A stretch of 64,000 nucleotides of DNA from Stenopsyche tienmushanensis (GCA_008973525.1 WACJ01000350.1:124001-188000), one strand, 5' to 3'. Positions 10,997 to 22,379 are shown, counted from the first letter of the stretch. The notes: generated by a model from the sequence alone, not told the origin. A program made the numbers and translations.

Positions 10997-11546
10997 TTAA
11001 CACGTTCGTCGCTGCGTCCACCAGATATGCGCGTCTCCGAAGTTCGAATCTTCGATAAGTGAATCCAGCTTTTCATTGTTGCGTATTTCTATAACGACTT
11101 GCAAATGTTAACTCCACGAACATCTTTTATAATGTCTTTTAGACGATAGCTGTCTAAATATCTTTCGAGATCGCCCTCGAAACTTGCATTTCCACCATTG
11201 TCTGTTCGCACTTATTTATTTTCACTTTTTATTTTATTTTGTTGATTTGACTAATGATAGAGTGAAGCATAAGCTTCGATATCGATATAACACAAAACAA
11301 GGCCTGAGAGAAGATGTGCCACATGTCGTCCGTGTTCATTTCGTTACGTTCCGACTATCGAATATGAGCCCCGTGAGAAACAATAACGATTCCCGTTCGG
11401 CGACGAGAGTGTTAAATATAAGCTTTATACGCGCCTCTGCGGTCCTGAGAGGTAAGTGGATTTGTATGGATGATAAGTGGCGGACAAGCAAATATAGCAT
11501 CTAAGACTATGAAGATTTTAAATTAGCTCACTACTCAAAGGGTTAA
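10997..11546 (-). mobile_element. piggyBac-like non-autonomous element A, copy 1
   Basis: It is flanked by TTAA on both sides (10997-11000, 11543-11546). The minus-strand start reads TTAA-CCCTTTGAGTAGTGAGC; the other end reads TTAA-CACGTTCGTCGCTGCG from its outside. Both fit the TTAA-C-C-TT style of piggyBac termini, but they are not close inverted repeats of each other. The full length is matched by 46372-46734 in the other orientation, with shared blocks such as TGCAAGTTTCGAG, AAAGATATTTAGACAG, TTAACATTTG and GCTTATATTTAACACT, and in part by 32610-32725. The 106-codon open frame at 11184-11504 runs antisense through it and is not thought real. Confidence 0.7.
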
Positions 11547-11589
11547 GCCGGGTAGACAAGCGGTGCGGTGTTTCTATGGACAATCAGTT

Positions 11590-11685
11590 TAATCTCCCTC
11601 TAAGCTCAACGTACATGAGTGCTCTTTCTGAATCACTGGAATTCGCTCGCAAATACGCGATCATCCTACCATGCAGGTTCGTTTT
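11590..11685 (+). repeat. Dispersed repeat B, copy 1
   Basis: GAGTGCTCTTTCTGAATCAC, the following TGGAATTCGCTCGCAAATAC and then GCGATCATCCTA recur nearly unchanged at 46768-46842 on the same strand. B lies just right of element A in both places, but A is in opposite orientations relative to B. No coding capacity or termini were recognised; it may be the end of an LTR or of a larger element. Confidence 0.7.
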
Positions 11686-11690
11686 AATTA

Positions 11691-12349
11691 TCAAGCTCTT
11701 ATCACCATGGGTCCATTTTTACAATCTCGTCGTGATTTCTGCTTCGCATAACAAGATTAAACATTTGCTCGGTTGTTTTGAAAACCAATGTATTGTAGTT
11801 AAAATATGAGAACAGGCGTTTGTTTTGGTAGATAAGATACAAGCATCATCCTTATCGTTTTGTATATAGCACCTCAATACTTTTCGGGAATTGCCTTATT
11901 ATCCGAGTATCAAAAATTTAAAAAAGATTTTCAAGTATTGAAAAATAGACAAATATATTCGAATATTCGATTGGCACCCCTAGTTACCGGTTTCTTTGTC
12001 TGGCTTGGGCAATGGGATGACTTTCGCCGACTTCCAAGTGGATGGGAAGTACCCCATGTTCAAACTCGTATTAAATATTTTTGTCAACTGTATACTTATT
12101 TTAATTATACAGTTTATAGTTTTTTGATACTGTCGAAGCCTCGGGATTTCTTTCTTTTAAGTTTCACTTGGGTGTTATCAGTTTGAATTGATGTGCTTTT
12201 ATATTTAAGTTGTCATTGGATTTTCTATTCGATTAATCCATTATTTTAATAGTTTTACTATTACTTATATATCTGGAATGATTTAATATAAATATTTAAT
12301 TGCATCAGCGTATTATATAATTCGCGGCTTGTCATTGAAAGGTTATATA
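11691..12349. other. Upstream flank of the candidate gene, nothing recognised
   Basis: An open frame at 11860-12186 has no recognised domain and AT-rich codon content like its surroundings. No TATA box with a convincing initiator was seen here. It may contain upstream regulatory sequence for the promoter at 12581. Confidence 0.35.
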
Positions 12350-12451
12350 GATTAGGCGATAATAGCGGGTGTGTGTTGTCGGTGTCATGTTCGCATCTCG
12401 GAAGTTTTGGAATAATGCCGTTGTGATTAGTGAGCGTTGGAGCAGTGTGCG

Positions 12452-12482
12452 TGAGTATGTGTGTATGTGTGTGTGTGCGTTA
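12452..12482. repeat. (TG)n microsatellite
   Basis: This is a short imperfect TG run (TGTGTGTATGTGTGTGTGTG and neighbouring bases) about 100 bases upstream of the predicted transcription start. Confidence 0.7.
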
Positions 12483-12578
12483 TGATATGTCGGCTAATGA
12501 TACCAACTGTCGTAGAGCGACACGCTCGGTCTAGCGCGACAAAGGGTAACTTTTTGCTACGGCCGTTACGGGACGGGC

Positions 12579-12613
12579 TCAGTCTACGTGCGGCAGTCGG
12601 CGCGCGCGGACGT
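12579..12613 (+). promoter_or_regulatory. Inr + DPE core promoter (TATA-less), predicted TSS 12581
   Basis: TCAGTCT at 12579-12585 is a perfect initiator (TCAKTY) with A+1 at 12581. GGACGT at 12608-12613 occupies exactly +28 to +33 and fits the downstream promoter element consensus (RGWYV plus T). The exact spacing is what distinguishes a functional DPE. The region 12490-12780 is CpG-rich (GGCGCGCGCGGACG, GTCGCCGCGTCCGACGCGGG) in otherwise AT-rich DNA. No TATA box is seen 25-35 bases upstream, as is usual for DPE promoters. Confidence 0.6.
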
Positions 12614-13033
12614 CACACTGGTGTGCCAACTGTTGGCCGTCCGTCGCCCACGCGTATCGCGGGACCGATAAATAAACCCGACGCCGATTGCACGCAGCAA
12701 TAAACCCAAAACACACGATTGATTCCGACGAGCGATTGCGTCGCCGCGTCCGACGCGGGCGCGTGGCCGTTATGAAATTGCAGTGGTAGTTTTGCAAAAG
12801 TTGACAGGTCAACTGCCCCATAGGGTTCGCCGAAACGGGACCGTTGAATTATGTGAATTTACATGCACGAGTCTAAATTTTTGTTTTATTTTGTGGATTA
12901 TTTTTGTGAGTTGTTGTGTGGCGCGAACGGCAGTTGAGGATAAACGTAACTCGATACGGATATCGAGGAGGCAGGAAGTTAGCGCTGTGCGAGCGCGTGG
13001 CATGTCCTGTGTTCGCCACATCTGATCAAAACA
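12581..13033 (+). other. Predicted 5' leader of the candidate gene
   Basis: This lies between the predicted start site and the ATG at 13034. It is GC-richer than the flanks at first, then mixed, and contains several upstream ATGs in other frames. A 5' leader intron cannot be excluded. One alternative frame (from 12916) stays open through the first exon and stops at 13117-13119 inside the intron; it is judged less likely because it has no hydrophobic or domain features. Confidence 0.4.
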
Positions 13034-13115
13034 ATGAAGAACACAACGGGAAGAACAATGGCCAGGACCATGGTCGTCACGATGAGGATCCTTTTCATCA
13101 CCAATTTATTCCTAG
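13034..13115 (+). CDS. First coding exon with signal-peptide-like N-terminus (partial gene)
   Basis: This is a candidate exon 1 of a secreted or membrane protein. The open frame gives 27 codons plus one base: MKNTTGRTMARTMVVTMR followed by a hydrophobic ILFITNLFL stretch. This has the basic n-region and hydrophobic core of a signal peptide. Four in-frame ATGs compete. 13034 (AAAACA-ATG) is the first, 13058 (ACA-ATGG) and 13070 (ACC-ATGG) have the best contexts. CTAG|GTGAGT at 13112-13121 is a near-perfect donor. Splitting the codon after its first base gives a phase-1 intron, common after signal-peptide exons of extracellular proteins, notably Ig-superfamily receptors. A CpG-rich DPE promoter lies 450 bases upstream. 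No downstream exon was recognised, so the protein family is unknown. No broken codon was seen and composition differs from the transposon remnants. Confidence 0.5.
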
Positions 13116-13498
13116 GTGAGTGATCCGATCCAAGTATTCAAACACACCATCAACAAACCGCGGCATATCATACAAAACATACAATCTGTGATGTTTGTTC
13201 AGACCTGGATGATCCAACGATGTCTCAGGATACACCCCCAATATTTGCTTTAAGTGACAGCAATTTAATACTCGACCCACATGAGTGACATTCTTATACA
13301 TACAATGCCGCCCAAAACTACATATACGCTACCAAAATAGAATTTATCATAAAAACAAACAGAATTATGCAAGAAAATATGAGCAACACCTATATTTATA
13401 GTCCTCAATCATCGCACGATATACAGATTTAATGATTTTGGCACACACTAGTCAGATCAGCGAGCTTTTTTTAAACACGTCTATGTTCTAAATCTATC

Positions 13499-14014
13499 TT
13501 AAGAGACTTTTCTACCTTGTTGGGCCTAAAAGTGATCGGTTTTTATAATATTTTTTTATGCGAAAAGTATTAAATATAGAATTTTGATATTTAGTGTGTT
13601 GACTAGGTGATCTTATCCTGAACAGGTGATTTAATATTGTATATAGCTTAGACTACTTAATATTGAAAAATAAAAAAAATTGTGAGCGATCGAAACATTT
13701 TTGTGTTTTTATCAACATTTTTTGTAGTTTTCTGTTTATTAAATAAACATTTTTGAATTTTTTGGATAATTGTAGTCTATGCGATGAAAATGTTTATTAT
13801 ATACATGCCTGCCAAATTTCATACAGAATGATCATTTAGGGCGTGTGAAAGCATTTCCATAAGCTTAGAAAAAGTAGTTTCGAGAAAAACGCGTTTAAAG
13901 TTTCAATAATATCAACTAGAAATTTACTGAACGTATTCTTAAACATTGGTTCTTTTCGATACACGAAAGAAAAAGTTTTTTTTTAAAAACTAACAAGGTA
14001 GAAACGTCCCTTAA
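13499..14014. mobile_element. TTAA-flanked MITE T1, copy 1
   Basis: The left end is TTAA then GAGACTTTTCTACCTTGTTGG (13499 on). The right end read inward is TTAA then GGGACGTTTCTACCTTGTTAG (from 14014 back). The inverted repeats share about 18 of 21 positions and are bounded by TTAA. The inside is AT-rich and non-coding. It is the inverse-oriented relative of 18586-19235 (shared ATTTCATA-AGAATGATCATTTAGG type block, AAGTAGTTTCGA-AAAA, CCTGAACAGGTGATTT). It is shorter in the middle than copy 2, which keeps about 90 more bases between GATCTT and the CCTGAACAGG block. TTAA use and the GGG start suggest mobilisation by a Kolobok- or piggyBac-type transposase. Confidence 0.75.
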
Positions 14015-16193
14015 TTGAACGTTCGAATGCTTTGCAATTGATTCAGACCCATAACAAAAAAGCGAATCCATCACAGAATTTATTCCGAAAAATATTTTCA
14101 AGGTCATGCAATTTTAACAACCCCTATAAATTCATAAATTATGCCACAACTCCTATAAACATCAAACTATTTTGTTGTCGCACATTTAATTAATGCAATA
14201 TGCATGTCATAATCGGTCCGTGTATAGTTAGATAATAAATTCATGAAATCAGTACAATTTGTGATAAATTTGCGTATAATATTTGAATGAACTCAAATAA
14301 TTTTCGCATGCATTTCAATCAAATTCATTGGTATGATAAAAATGGGATAAAAATAAGTGCATTACGAATCTACGAACATGTCGTATTTTTCTATTTTTCG
14401 AGTACATTTTTAGTATTGATCATGTGTTATAATTCAAAAATGTAGGACTGCCCCATTACGGCTATCATAAAGGGGCACTAAAGGGCCAAAAACGAAACTT
14501 TACTACTTGATTTATTTAGATGTATATGAGATTGCCTTAATTAAGTTTATTCGAAATTCAATCCTAATCCGTATTGCCCCCAAGCACGAAGATCCATAAA
14601 TACGATTTTCGACATTCCTCGTCGCCGAAATCGACGATAAGCGAACCATTAAAACAGCATCAAATTTGCGTTATTTCGATCGCCACCCCTCCCGGGAAGC
14701 AGCCGGCTGGCAAAAGACGATCCTGTTTGGAGCATCGCTGCAGAGATTCTTTTTCATTATCGTCACATCAGTGTTGACAGACATCCTGTGATTCCATTTA
14801 ACATCCGACAATTGCCTTTCATTGGCTTAAATGATAGATAAACGAGCCATTGAACAGGGCCAAAGCGGCGGAGCGACGAATGTTGAGCTGAAAGATTTTC
14901 GTTATTGCGTCGTTATAACGACAAAAGATCAATAAGAGCGCAGATACTTTTTTTATGCGACGCAATGAAACCGTATTGTTTGGAAAGTTGTCTTTATAGA
15001 TGCTAGTCATGGAATGCGCCCTGAGGATCATTCAATTCCGTTAAAATGCTGCGGAGGGATGGTAAAAAGCGACCCTCGAACTATTGCGTTGGCGGGATTT
15101 GATCGCGTGTTGCGTATTATGCGGACAAAGTGCGTTTCACGTGGCCATATGGGGATTCATTATATTTATAAAAACTGTGATTAGAAAGGCTTAGGAAGTG
15201 GATTGACTTATTAAATCGGGGGTGAAATTCAGCCCGTGGTATATTCGAGAAGACAGCCGTTACATTTTTTTATGACCCCAAGTTAAACATATTTGCTCTG
15301 GAGAGAAACAGTGGGAAACTTTTCGGAAACGATACACCCCTCGGGAGGATTAAAAATATGATTCGAATATAGAAATGCTAATTAATCCTTTGGAGTTCGA
15401 AAGTTTTCCGAAAGAAAAGTTTTGGAAATAATTTCAAAGCAATTTTATTTCTTATTCACAAACATAATTTTAATTTCGATATGCTCTTAAACCAAATTCC
15501 GAAAATAAATATATGAAAAAATATTGATACATAAAAATGCTTCAAATCTGATTGATAATATCGGCAGAAGATTGAAACGGGTGGTATTTGCCCAAACTTA
15601 AGAAATTTGACAAGACCATAGCATAGTACAATAGCTATACGTGCTTCATTGGCCGGAAATTTATGGGGTGATAATTGGCTATAACAATTAGTTATTCACT
15701 AACGTAGTTATTTGGACTCACAAAATACTTATAAATACAATATAATAAATTTTATTTTATAAATCATTTTAAAAATGATGACGCCAGATCAAGTGTTACC
15801 AATTTTAAAACTAAAAAATCAGTATAAAATATAAATATTTTGTATTTTCAGATTCACTCATTATCTCAATTTTGATTTATTATTTGAATTGTTTGAAAAA
15901 TTCGACAAAATGTCTGCAATATAAACATTTCATAAAACAACTTTTCGCTATGTGTTTGTGTATCATATTCCCTATCTAAGCTTGAAACTATGAGAGAAAA
16001 TCGAATTTATTACGATTTAAGCAGGCCCTATTTTTGCATGGCCATTAATTGATTCAAATTATTTATTAACTAAATATACTTCGACATAAACTACCAGTAT
16101 ATTCTGCTTGCAGTTTATAAGTTATGTAATATAACTTGATTAAGGAATCCAATTCCGGAATTCCGGACTGTCTTAGGTGCTCATGAATCCCGG
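14015..16193. other. Unique-looking intronic sequence
   Basis: About 14560-15400 is GC-richer than its flanks, with no recognised repeat and no coding domain (for example GCCACCCCTCCCGGGAAGCA near 14682). 15420-16190 is AT-rich with nothing recognised. A CCGGAATTCCGG palindrome lies at 16154-16165. Confidence 0.35.
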
Positions 16194-16600
16194 GATTAGT
16201 AAACACAATCCCGAAAAATTTGTATCTAACAGAAATAGTACACCTCACCAGCATGACGAAGGCTACTAAATCGAGATATTCCCGCCGAAATCTGGACGCT
16301 TGGAAACAGTGACGTAACTACTAATTGGCGAGCTTAGGCTATACCCAGGGGGAGTAACCGTCTAATTTATGTATAAATATATACAGTACGTATATGTGTT
16401 TCAAATTGTTATATTAACATTTCCCTACCGGTGATGTATTTACTACACCTCGACTCTAATAATGGGAATATCAATATGAAATATAATAGATACGGGGTTC
16501 AGAATTTTTGTATTCCTCCGCAATATAATTACGAATCATATCAAAGTATTATAATATATAAGTATTCATCTGCAGCGACGGAAATAAATATTGTTACACT
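16194..16600 (+). repeat. Dispersed repeat D, copy 1
   Basis: About 400 bases match 54232-54630 on the same strand. Shared blocks include AATCCCGAAAAATT, GACGAAGGCTACTAAATCGA, GATATTCCCGCC, TTTCCCTACCGGTGATGTAT, TTACTACACCTCGACTCTAA and TATAATAGATACGGGGTTCA. No protein is evident. At 54 kb the repeat runs into a hAT C-terminal fragment, so D may belong to a hAT family, but at 16 kb it is followed by different sequence. Confidence 0.75.
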
Positions 16601-16632
16601 TGCGGAAATAACATAGGCGTAGTAAAAATATT
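16586..16632 (+). repeat. Short segment shared with Helitron-like end at 41.4 kb
   Basis: TACACTTGCGGAAATAACAT followed by AGGCGTAGTAAAAATA matches 41406-41441 with few differences. It adjoins repeat D. The match is too short to delimit an element. Confidence 0.5.
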
Positions 16633-18585
16633 ATATGGATGCACCATGTTGGCGCATATTGGTCTGGTGAAATGAAGTTCGGGCTGCGGGGACGGGGAGA
16701 GAAAGGATGCGCACGCAAATTAAGATTGCAAACTGAAATTTGACTTGACATTATCTGAATTATTGATGTAGCATAATAAAAATAGAGATAAACAAATCTT
16801 ATTTGGTTGTAACACATTTATGTCGTAATATCGGTTTTTGGGTTAAATTCCGATTCGCTGCCACCTTAAAAGCTATTGACTGATTTCGATATCGATGTCG
16901 ATCAAATTGTGTTACATATGAATCTGTATATGATCTTTGGTTGTTGATAGAATAAATATTTTTTAGTATTACAGTGATATTAAGTGTATAAATATGTAAT
17001 TTGATCATTAATCATGATTATTCCGCAAGTATTTGCTTCCAACAATTGAGCTCGTGTAGAATTGAAGTGGGAGATGATTATGATAATTGAAACGGTTTGT
17101 TCGAGGAACCAATAAATTCCGGCTATATTATTCATGATGTATCTTGAACAGCTGTAGTAATGTGACCCTGTATCCAAAATTATAATTCTGGACTCGTAGC
17201 AAAAAAATCCGTGATGAAACCTACAATGAGTGGCGGTTCGATTTGGAGTTGTGGGGGTGAATCGATTATTCAACTTTTGTTTCGGGGCTCGCGAAAATAA
17301 TTGTTGGACAGTTCGGGAACTATCCCAATGTATGACGTAAAAATTATTCCAAGTCCATTAAGTGTTCAGCAAAGCTCTCACCTTCATTTAAAGCATGAAT
17401 GCGTGTTAATAGTTTTTTTTAGTGGCCTCTATAAATCATGAAAAGTCACGAATAATCGTGCTCGAAGACAACCCTAGTCAACGGCCCCAAGGAAAATTGA
17501 CTGGAAATTTACATTCAAATTCAGGAAGTGACCTTCAATTTGTCCGGCGGTAAAAGTGTTAATTGCCACTATTTTTTGTATGATCGATAATATGGCAATT
17601 TGGTTCTTCGGTCACGTAAAACGTTTATGAAACGGTTGTTTAACGAAGTAAAAAATAATTAGCGCCGGAATGACATTAAAAGGATGCTATTTAATATATT
17701 TACATTTAGGCAGGGGACAGTTTTTAATTTTGTCCATAAATCCAATGTATCATAAATTGTTTTCTTCGTTTGATGACAAAGTTTTCTTGCTCGAACTTAT
17801 TTCACAGAGTAATGAATTATTAAAAGGGTCGAATTGAGTCTTTGAATAAGTTCTTCAAAATCCCTCTTTTAGTGTGGGATATCCCTAAATTCAACAAGTT
17901 GATCCGACTACGCTTAATTGGTTCAGCTAAAATAAGCGAATTAATTTCTCTGGAATAATAAGTGTATTTACAGAAGTCAAGGGAACAAACCCGAGACGTA
18001 TGTCTCTCCATTTTAAGCTAATTTAACCTGTGACAAATAGCCCTTATTTCGCTACAGAGATTTGTTTGAATTTATGGGGTAAATTTTTAAAAAAATAATT
18101 TAATAAAATAATTTACCTTTGGAAATAAATTTAAAAGTGTAATGAAATACGTTATAAATTTAGTCATAAGTAATGTCGTTTTTTGAAATGCACGAAATAA
18201 TTAGATTCATTCAAAATTATTCATTAACTTTTAAAAACCTTTTTAATATTCATAAAATGTTTAAATATTAAAAATAAGAGAGGAACAAGCCAATTAATTC
18301 AAAAATGTAGGAGCTCATGAATACATTTTTTTTTGTATAATTACTGATATTTGATATTAATGAAGTAGAGTGGTTTTGAGATGTATTATAAATATTTATA
18401 AATAATTCAGAGATTTATTAATTAGTTTGAAATGAAACATTATTATTATATTTACGTATATAATATGTTCATGGAATATGTTTTGATTACGCATAATTTG
18501 AATCAAATTGGAAGGATTTAGTGTTATAAATTTGAATAGTTAGAGCATCCCTTCGAATAAAGCAAGCAATGATGTATCATATATA
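16633..18585. other. Intronic sequence, nothing recognised
   Basis: This is AT-rich. Several short minus-strand open frames (up to 97 codons near 16980-17273) have no recognised domain. A small GC-rich spot lies at 16683-16700 (GGGCTGCGGGGACGGGGA). Confidence 0.4.
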
Positions 18586-19235
18586 TTAAGGGACGTTTAT
18601 ACCTTGTTGGTTCAATTTTTTTTCATGTATCAGAAAGAACTAATGTTTATGAATACGTACAGTAAATTTCAAGTCGATATAAATTAAATTCGCAAAGCTG
18701 AGGAGAAGAGAAACTTTAAACGCATTTTTATCGAAGCTACTTTTTCCAAGCTTATGGAAGTGCTCCCACACGCCCTAGATGAGCTATCTTTATGAAATTT
18801 AATAAAAACATGTATAATAAATGTATTAATCGTATAGACTACAATTATCCAAAAATATTCATAATTGTTTATTTAATGAATAAAAAACTGCAAAAAATGT
18901 TGGTAAAAACACAAACTTTTTTTTAATTGTTCACAAATTTTATATTTTCCAATATTTCTTCTTAATTGTAGTCTAAGCTATACACAATATTATACAAAAT
19001 AAAAATATGTTTAAATTTTTTGCTGCAAATCACCTGTTCAGGACTTAAGACTTCCATGGTGAAGAATGTCATCGTTTGCGCAGCGTCATACGTGGTTCTT
19101 CCTTTTCCCACTATCATAATCTGTCAAGCTTTTAAAAATATTTGTATGTTCAATAAAGATCGCCTAGTCAACACACTAAATATCAACATTATTTATTTAA
19201 TACTTTTCGCATAAAAAATGTTAAAAAATCGATCT
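18586..19235. mobile_element. TTAA MITE T1, copy 2 (longest internal part; one end lost)
   Basis: It starts with TTAA then GGGACGTTTATACCTTGTTGG at 18586. It runs in the opposite orientation to copy 1 and matches it along its length, for example GAAGCTACTTTTTCCAAGCT, CACGCCCTAGATGA, GCAAATCACCTGTTCAGGAC, CGCCTAGTCAACACACTAAA and ACTTTTCGCATAAAAAA. It retains a middle part (about 19045-19155, including AGAATGTCATCGTTTGCGCA) that copy 1 lacks. The match ends at about 19235, before the expected second inverted repeat. The open frame 19020-19214 lies wholly inside and is not considered a gene. Confidence 0.75.
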
Positions 19236-19554
19236 CATATGGTCATGCTCGCTTTTATAGGGAACATGTATTTTAGATTGCATATGAAAATTCTTGCATT
19301 TTTTATGCAAAACTACAGTTTTAAACGTAGTAATTAATTAAGTTGTATACTTTTTAAATGCAATTTAGCAGTAAATAAATTAAAATATGCTAACTTGTGT
19401 ATAACTTCATAGAATATTGTGTAATATGATTGAGCTTATTTCTATCGTATTTTTCATCAAATTAGCAACGGATCATCATTATTGTTTTTTGGTATCGTAT
19501 ATCTAAATCAATTAAATTTGTAATCAATATGTCGCATTAAAATTTTTGGATTAG

Positions 19555-19643
19555 TTAACGCGTTCGTGGACACGTCTGCGTTATGCGTCATGTTTAGTAT
19601 GAAGAATGACTGCATATTACAGACGTGTCCACCAAAGCGTTAG
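19555..19643. mobile_element. Tiny piggyBac-like foldback (about 89 bp)
   Basis: TTAA then CGCGTTCGTGGACACGTCTG at 19555-19578 faces CAGACGTGTCCACCAAAGCG at 19620-19639. The arms match at 18 of 20 positions, with a spacer of about 41 bases. The outer flank is TTAA on the left and TTAG on the right. The terminus resembles one end of element A (TTAA-CACGTTCGTCG), suggesting a related transposase. Confidence 0.65.
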
Positions 19644-22379
19644 AGTCCTAAACGATAATGTCGCACCATTCCTGTAAATATGCTATTATAAAATTGTGAT
19701 ATTTATTGAACATTTTTGCAGTGATACCCTACGAAACTTAAATTAAAATTAATGATATCAAATCCGGGTGAGATTAGATCGCGCCGGTGATATCATCCGA
19801 AAATATTTCGTAGGCATGCTGATTTTATTGAAATTTACTCATAAAAGCCCCCGATTTGGGGTTTATAAAAGGCGAAATGATTTCATTAGTTACGTGAGTA
19901 CGTGGCGCTTAAATTTTATGACATCTTTCGAATTTCCACCGGAAAAGCGATCGACGCGGAAATTTTCTTTATTGTGTGGAAAAGTTGGTTCCATTTTCGG
20001 AAGTCAATCGGCCGGTAGTTTGGCGCTATCGAAGCCGCCCCAAATTGCTTAAAAATACGTTTCACTTTAATGTATGGCTTTTAATGGCTCACAATAAATG
20101 AATTAGTGCCCCCCCTCGTATTCGTTTTTATTAAAATGTGCGTGTTTTGTGAAATGCCGATCGTTTAAATATTCAGGCTCCCATTTCGACAATTCCCTCA
20201 CCCCTGCGCCCTTATCAAATATTAACGAATAACTTCAAATGTGAGGCAATAAAGAAAATCGAAGAGGGCCTGCTTAAATAAAAAAGTATAGGGCGCACAC
20301 AAACGACCTTATTTCACAGCGATAGCTCTTATTTATTGAGTGTTTTTGCCGATTGGTCTGGGCCTTGAGGGATATTTAAGTACGACTAACGTTCTTATGA
20401 GTGTGTGCGACATGTGTTACCTTAATGAATAAACGATTATCTATAAACAGAGTTGAGAAACTCCAGAGGACGTGTATAAGTCCGCCAGAATACGCCACAA
20501 CTAGCCCTGCCCATTCGTAAATTAATTATTCGCGGATCAATTATAATTTAAATACCACGCACAAATTGATCAAAGCCGAATTACGCAGGCTTAACATGCG
20601 TGATTTCAACCCCATCTGAGATATTCATTTAAATTTATTTTTAGTGCCTTACTTCAAACTTTCAGTCAACTTGCTCCAAAATTCTTCAAGCATAAACCAA
20701 TAATGAAAAATAAAACTCGTTAAATCGATTGTTTGGTTGAAACAATTTACTCAGACGAATTGTGCGTACTTGGTACAAAACTATACTTAATTATCATTTA
20801 TAAGTTATAAAATCAATGTGTGTATGTATTGTGTATTTGAATTTATACAGTAATAGTCGGCTTATTTAGCGTATAAGATCGATAGCTTAGATATTGATAC
20901 ATTCTAAGCCAACTAAGTACTTGGTAGTGAGTGTCACATGAAATATCATAGCAAATCATGAAATTTATTGTTAAATCGTCATAGCATATTTGCTTTCCTT
21001 TTTGTTTAAAAAATCATAAGGATTCTCGAAAGGTTTCCATATGAAATTGTCAATGCCCTATAGGGTTTGTTTTGGGGTCGAGTATTGGATATGATAATTC
21101 GTCAGTCACTCGATGAAACATAAGATTCTTTTTATACACAAATAAGTCCTTTAAGCAGATATCACAAAAGAATTAGGTTAAACACTTTTGTGTGGGTGAA
21201 TATGAAACGAATTTATTTTTTACATACCGTACTGTGAAAAGGTTGCGCCGAATATATCGTAGATTTTTTCTCCCCAAACACAGTTCAAAGGATTTAACTC
21301 CAACCTTTTCCCCGGAAAACGAGCGATGCAAATGTGTTTGTATCAGCAATACACGAAAGCCTTTTTTTGTTGGATTAGACTAATACCTTGTTCAGGATTG
21401 AAAAAAGCTCAATAGGAATCTCTACGTAGAGCGCCCCACGCACGGAATGAAATCACAGATTAACCCAGAAAAAAAGGGATACCACCGGGACTTCCCTTGA
21501 TTGCTGTATATTGGATTCTCCGGTAATTGCTTGTATTCGAATGGGGCTTTTGAACGTCAAAAAGTAATGCAAAGCCTCAATAAAATGGTTAAGGGATATA
21601 AAACATAATTACATTTCGATCTTCAAAAAGCTCACTTTTGGTCTGAAGATGTTACTTCGAAACAAACATATTGATCGGCTCCTGGCTTACAAATGCTAGG
21701 ATAGGGACCTATTTTGTTGTCATATTGTTGTGCCGATAAAAAAAGAAAATCACCCAATAAACATTTAAAGTACAAGCAAATATATTATTAATAATGTCGT
21801 CTAATGGTTGTAAACGTGATATGAAATCTAAAAATATAATGGACAGTTTCTATTATTTTTTCAGATATTTTGATGACAATATTAACGATGATCTCATTAA
21901 TTAAAAAACTTTCTTCTTGAGATTTTATATTAGTTTTTGGACGTTATGGAGTAAAAAAATTTGAATAAGATGTACATTTCAAATGATATTTTAACTATTG
22001 TTACAAGCATTCATAGCTTGGATTATGATGATCCATCAGAAATATTAATACTAATATTTTTTCTAAGATCTAGATTGGGGAGAAATTTTACATCTTTATA
22101 AAAATCGAAAAATTGACCCAATATATTAAAACTTGACTTTTTAAAAATTGACGGTAACTGAGTGAAATTTGGACACATTTTTTGGATTTAGTTAAAATAC
22201 ATGGGCTTGGGCTGAACTCAATTTTTAAATTGGTTTTGTTTAGAATTTGTTGAAAAATTTGTGTCAGACTCTGATAAGTTACAATGAAATCCAGATCAAA
22301 CGTTCATATTGTTGGGTTTTAATTTTTTCTGTGACAAAAAAGCGCATTGATGGTTCTTTTAACTAACATTTACTACCCG
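19644..22379. other. Unique-looking intronic sequence
   Basis: No repeats were matched. 19740-20640 is GC-richer than its surroundings. An open frame at 19768-20052 (94 codons) shows no recognised domain. The stretch after 20640 is AT-rich. Confidence 0.35.

Noticed and set aside
11184..11504. 106-codon open frame on the + strand
   Set aside because: It lies entirely within the TTAA-flanked element A and runs antisense to it; the 46 kb copy does not keep the frame.
12916..13119. Alternative 67-codon frame across the first exon
   Set aside because: It stops inside the intron right after the donor, has no hydrophobic core and a weak start context; the signal-peptide frame explains the exon better.
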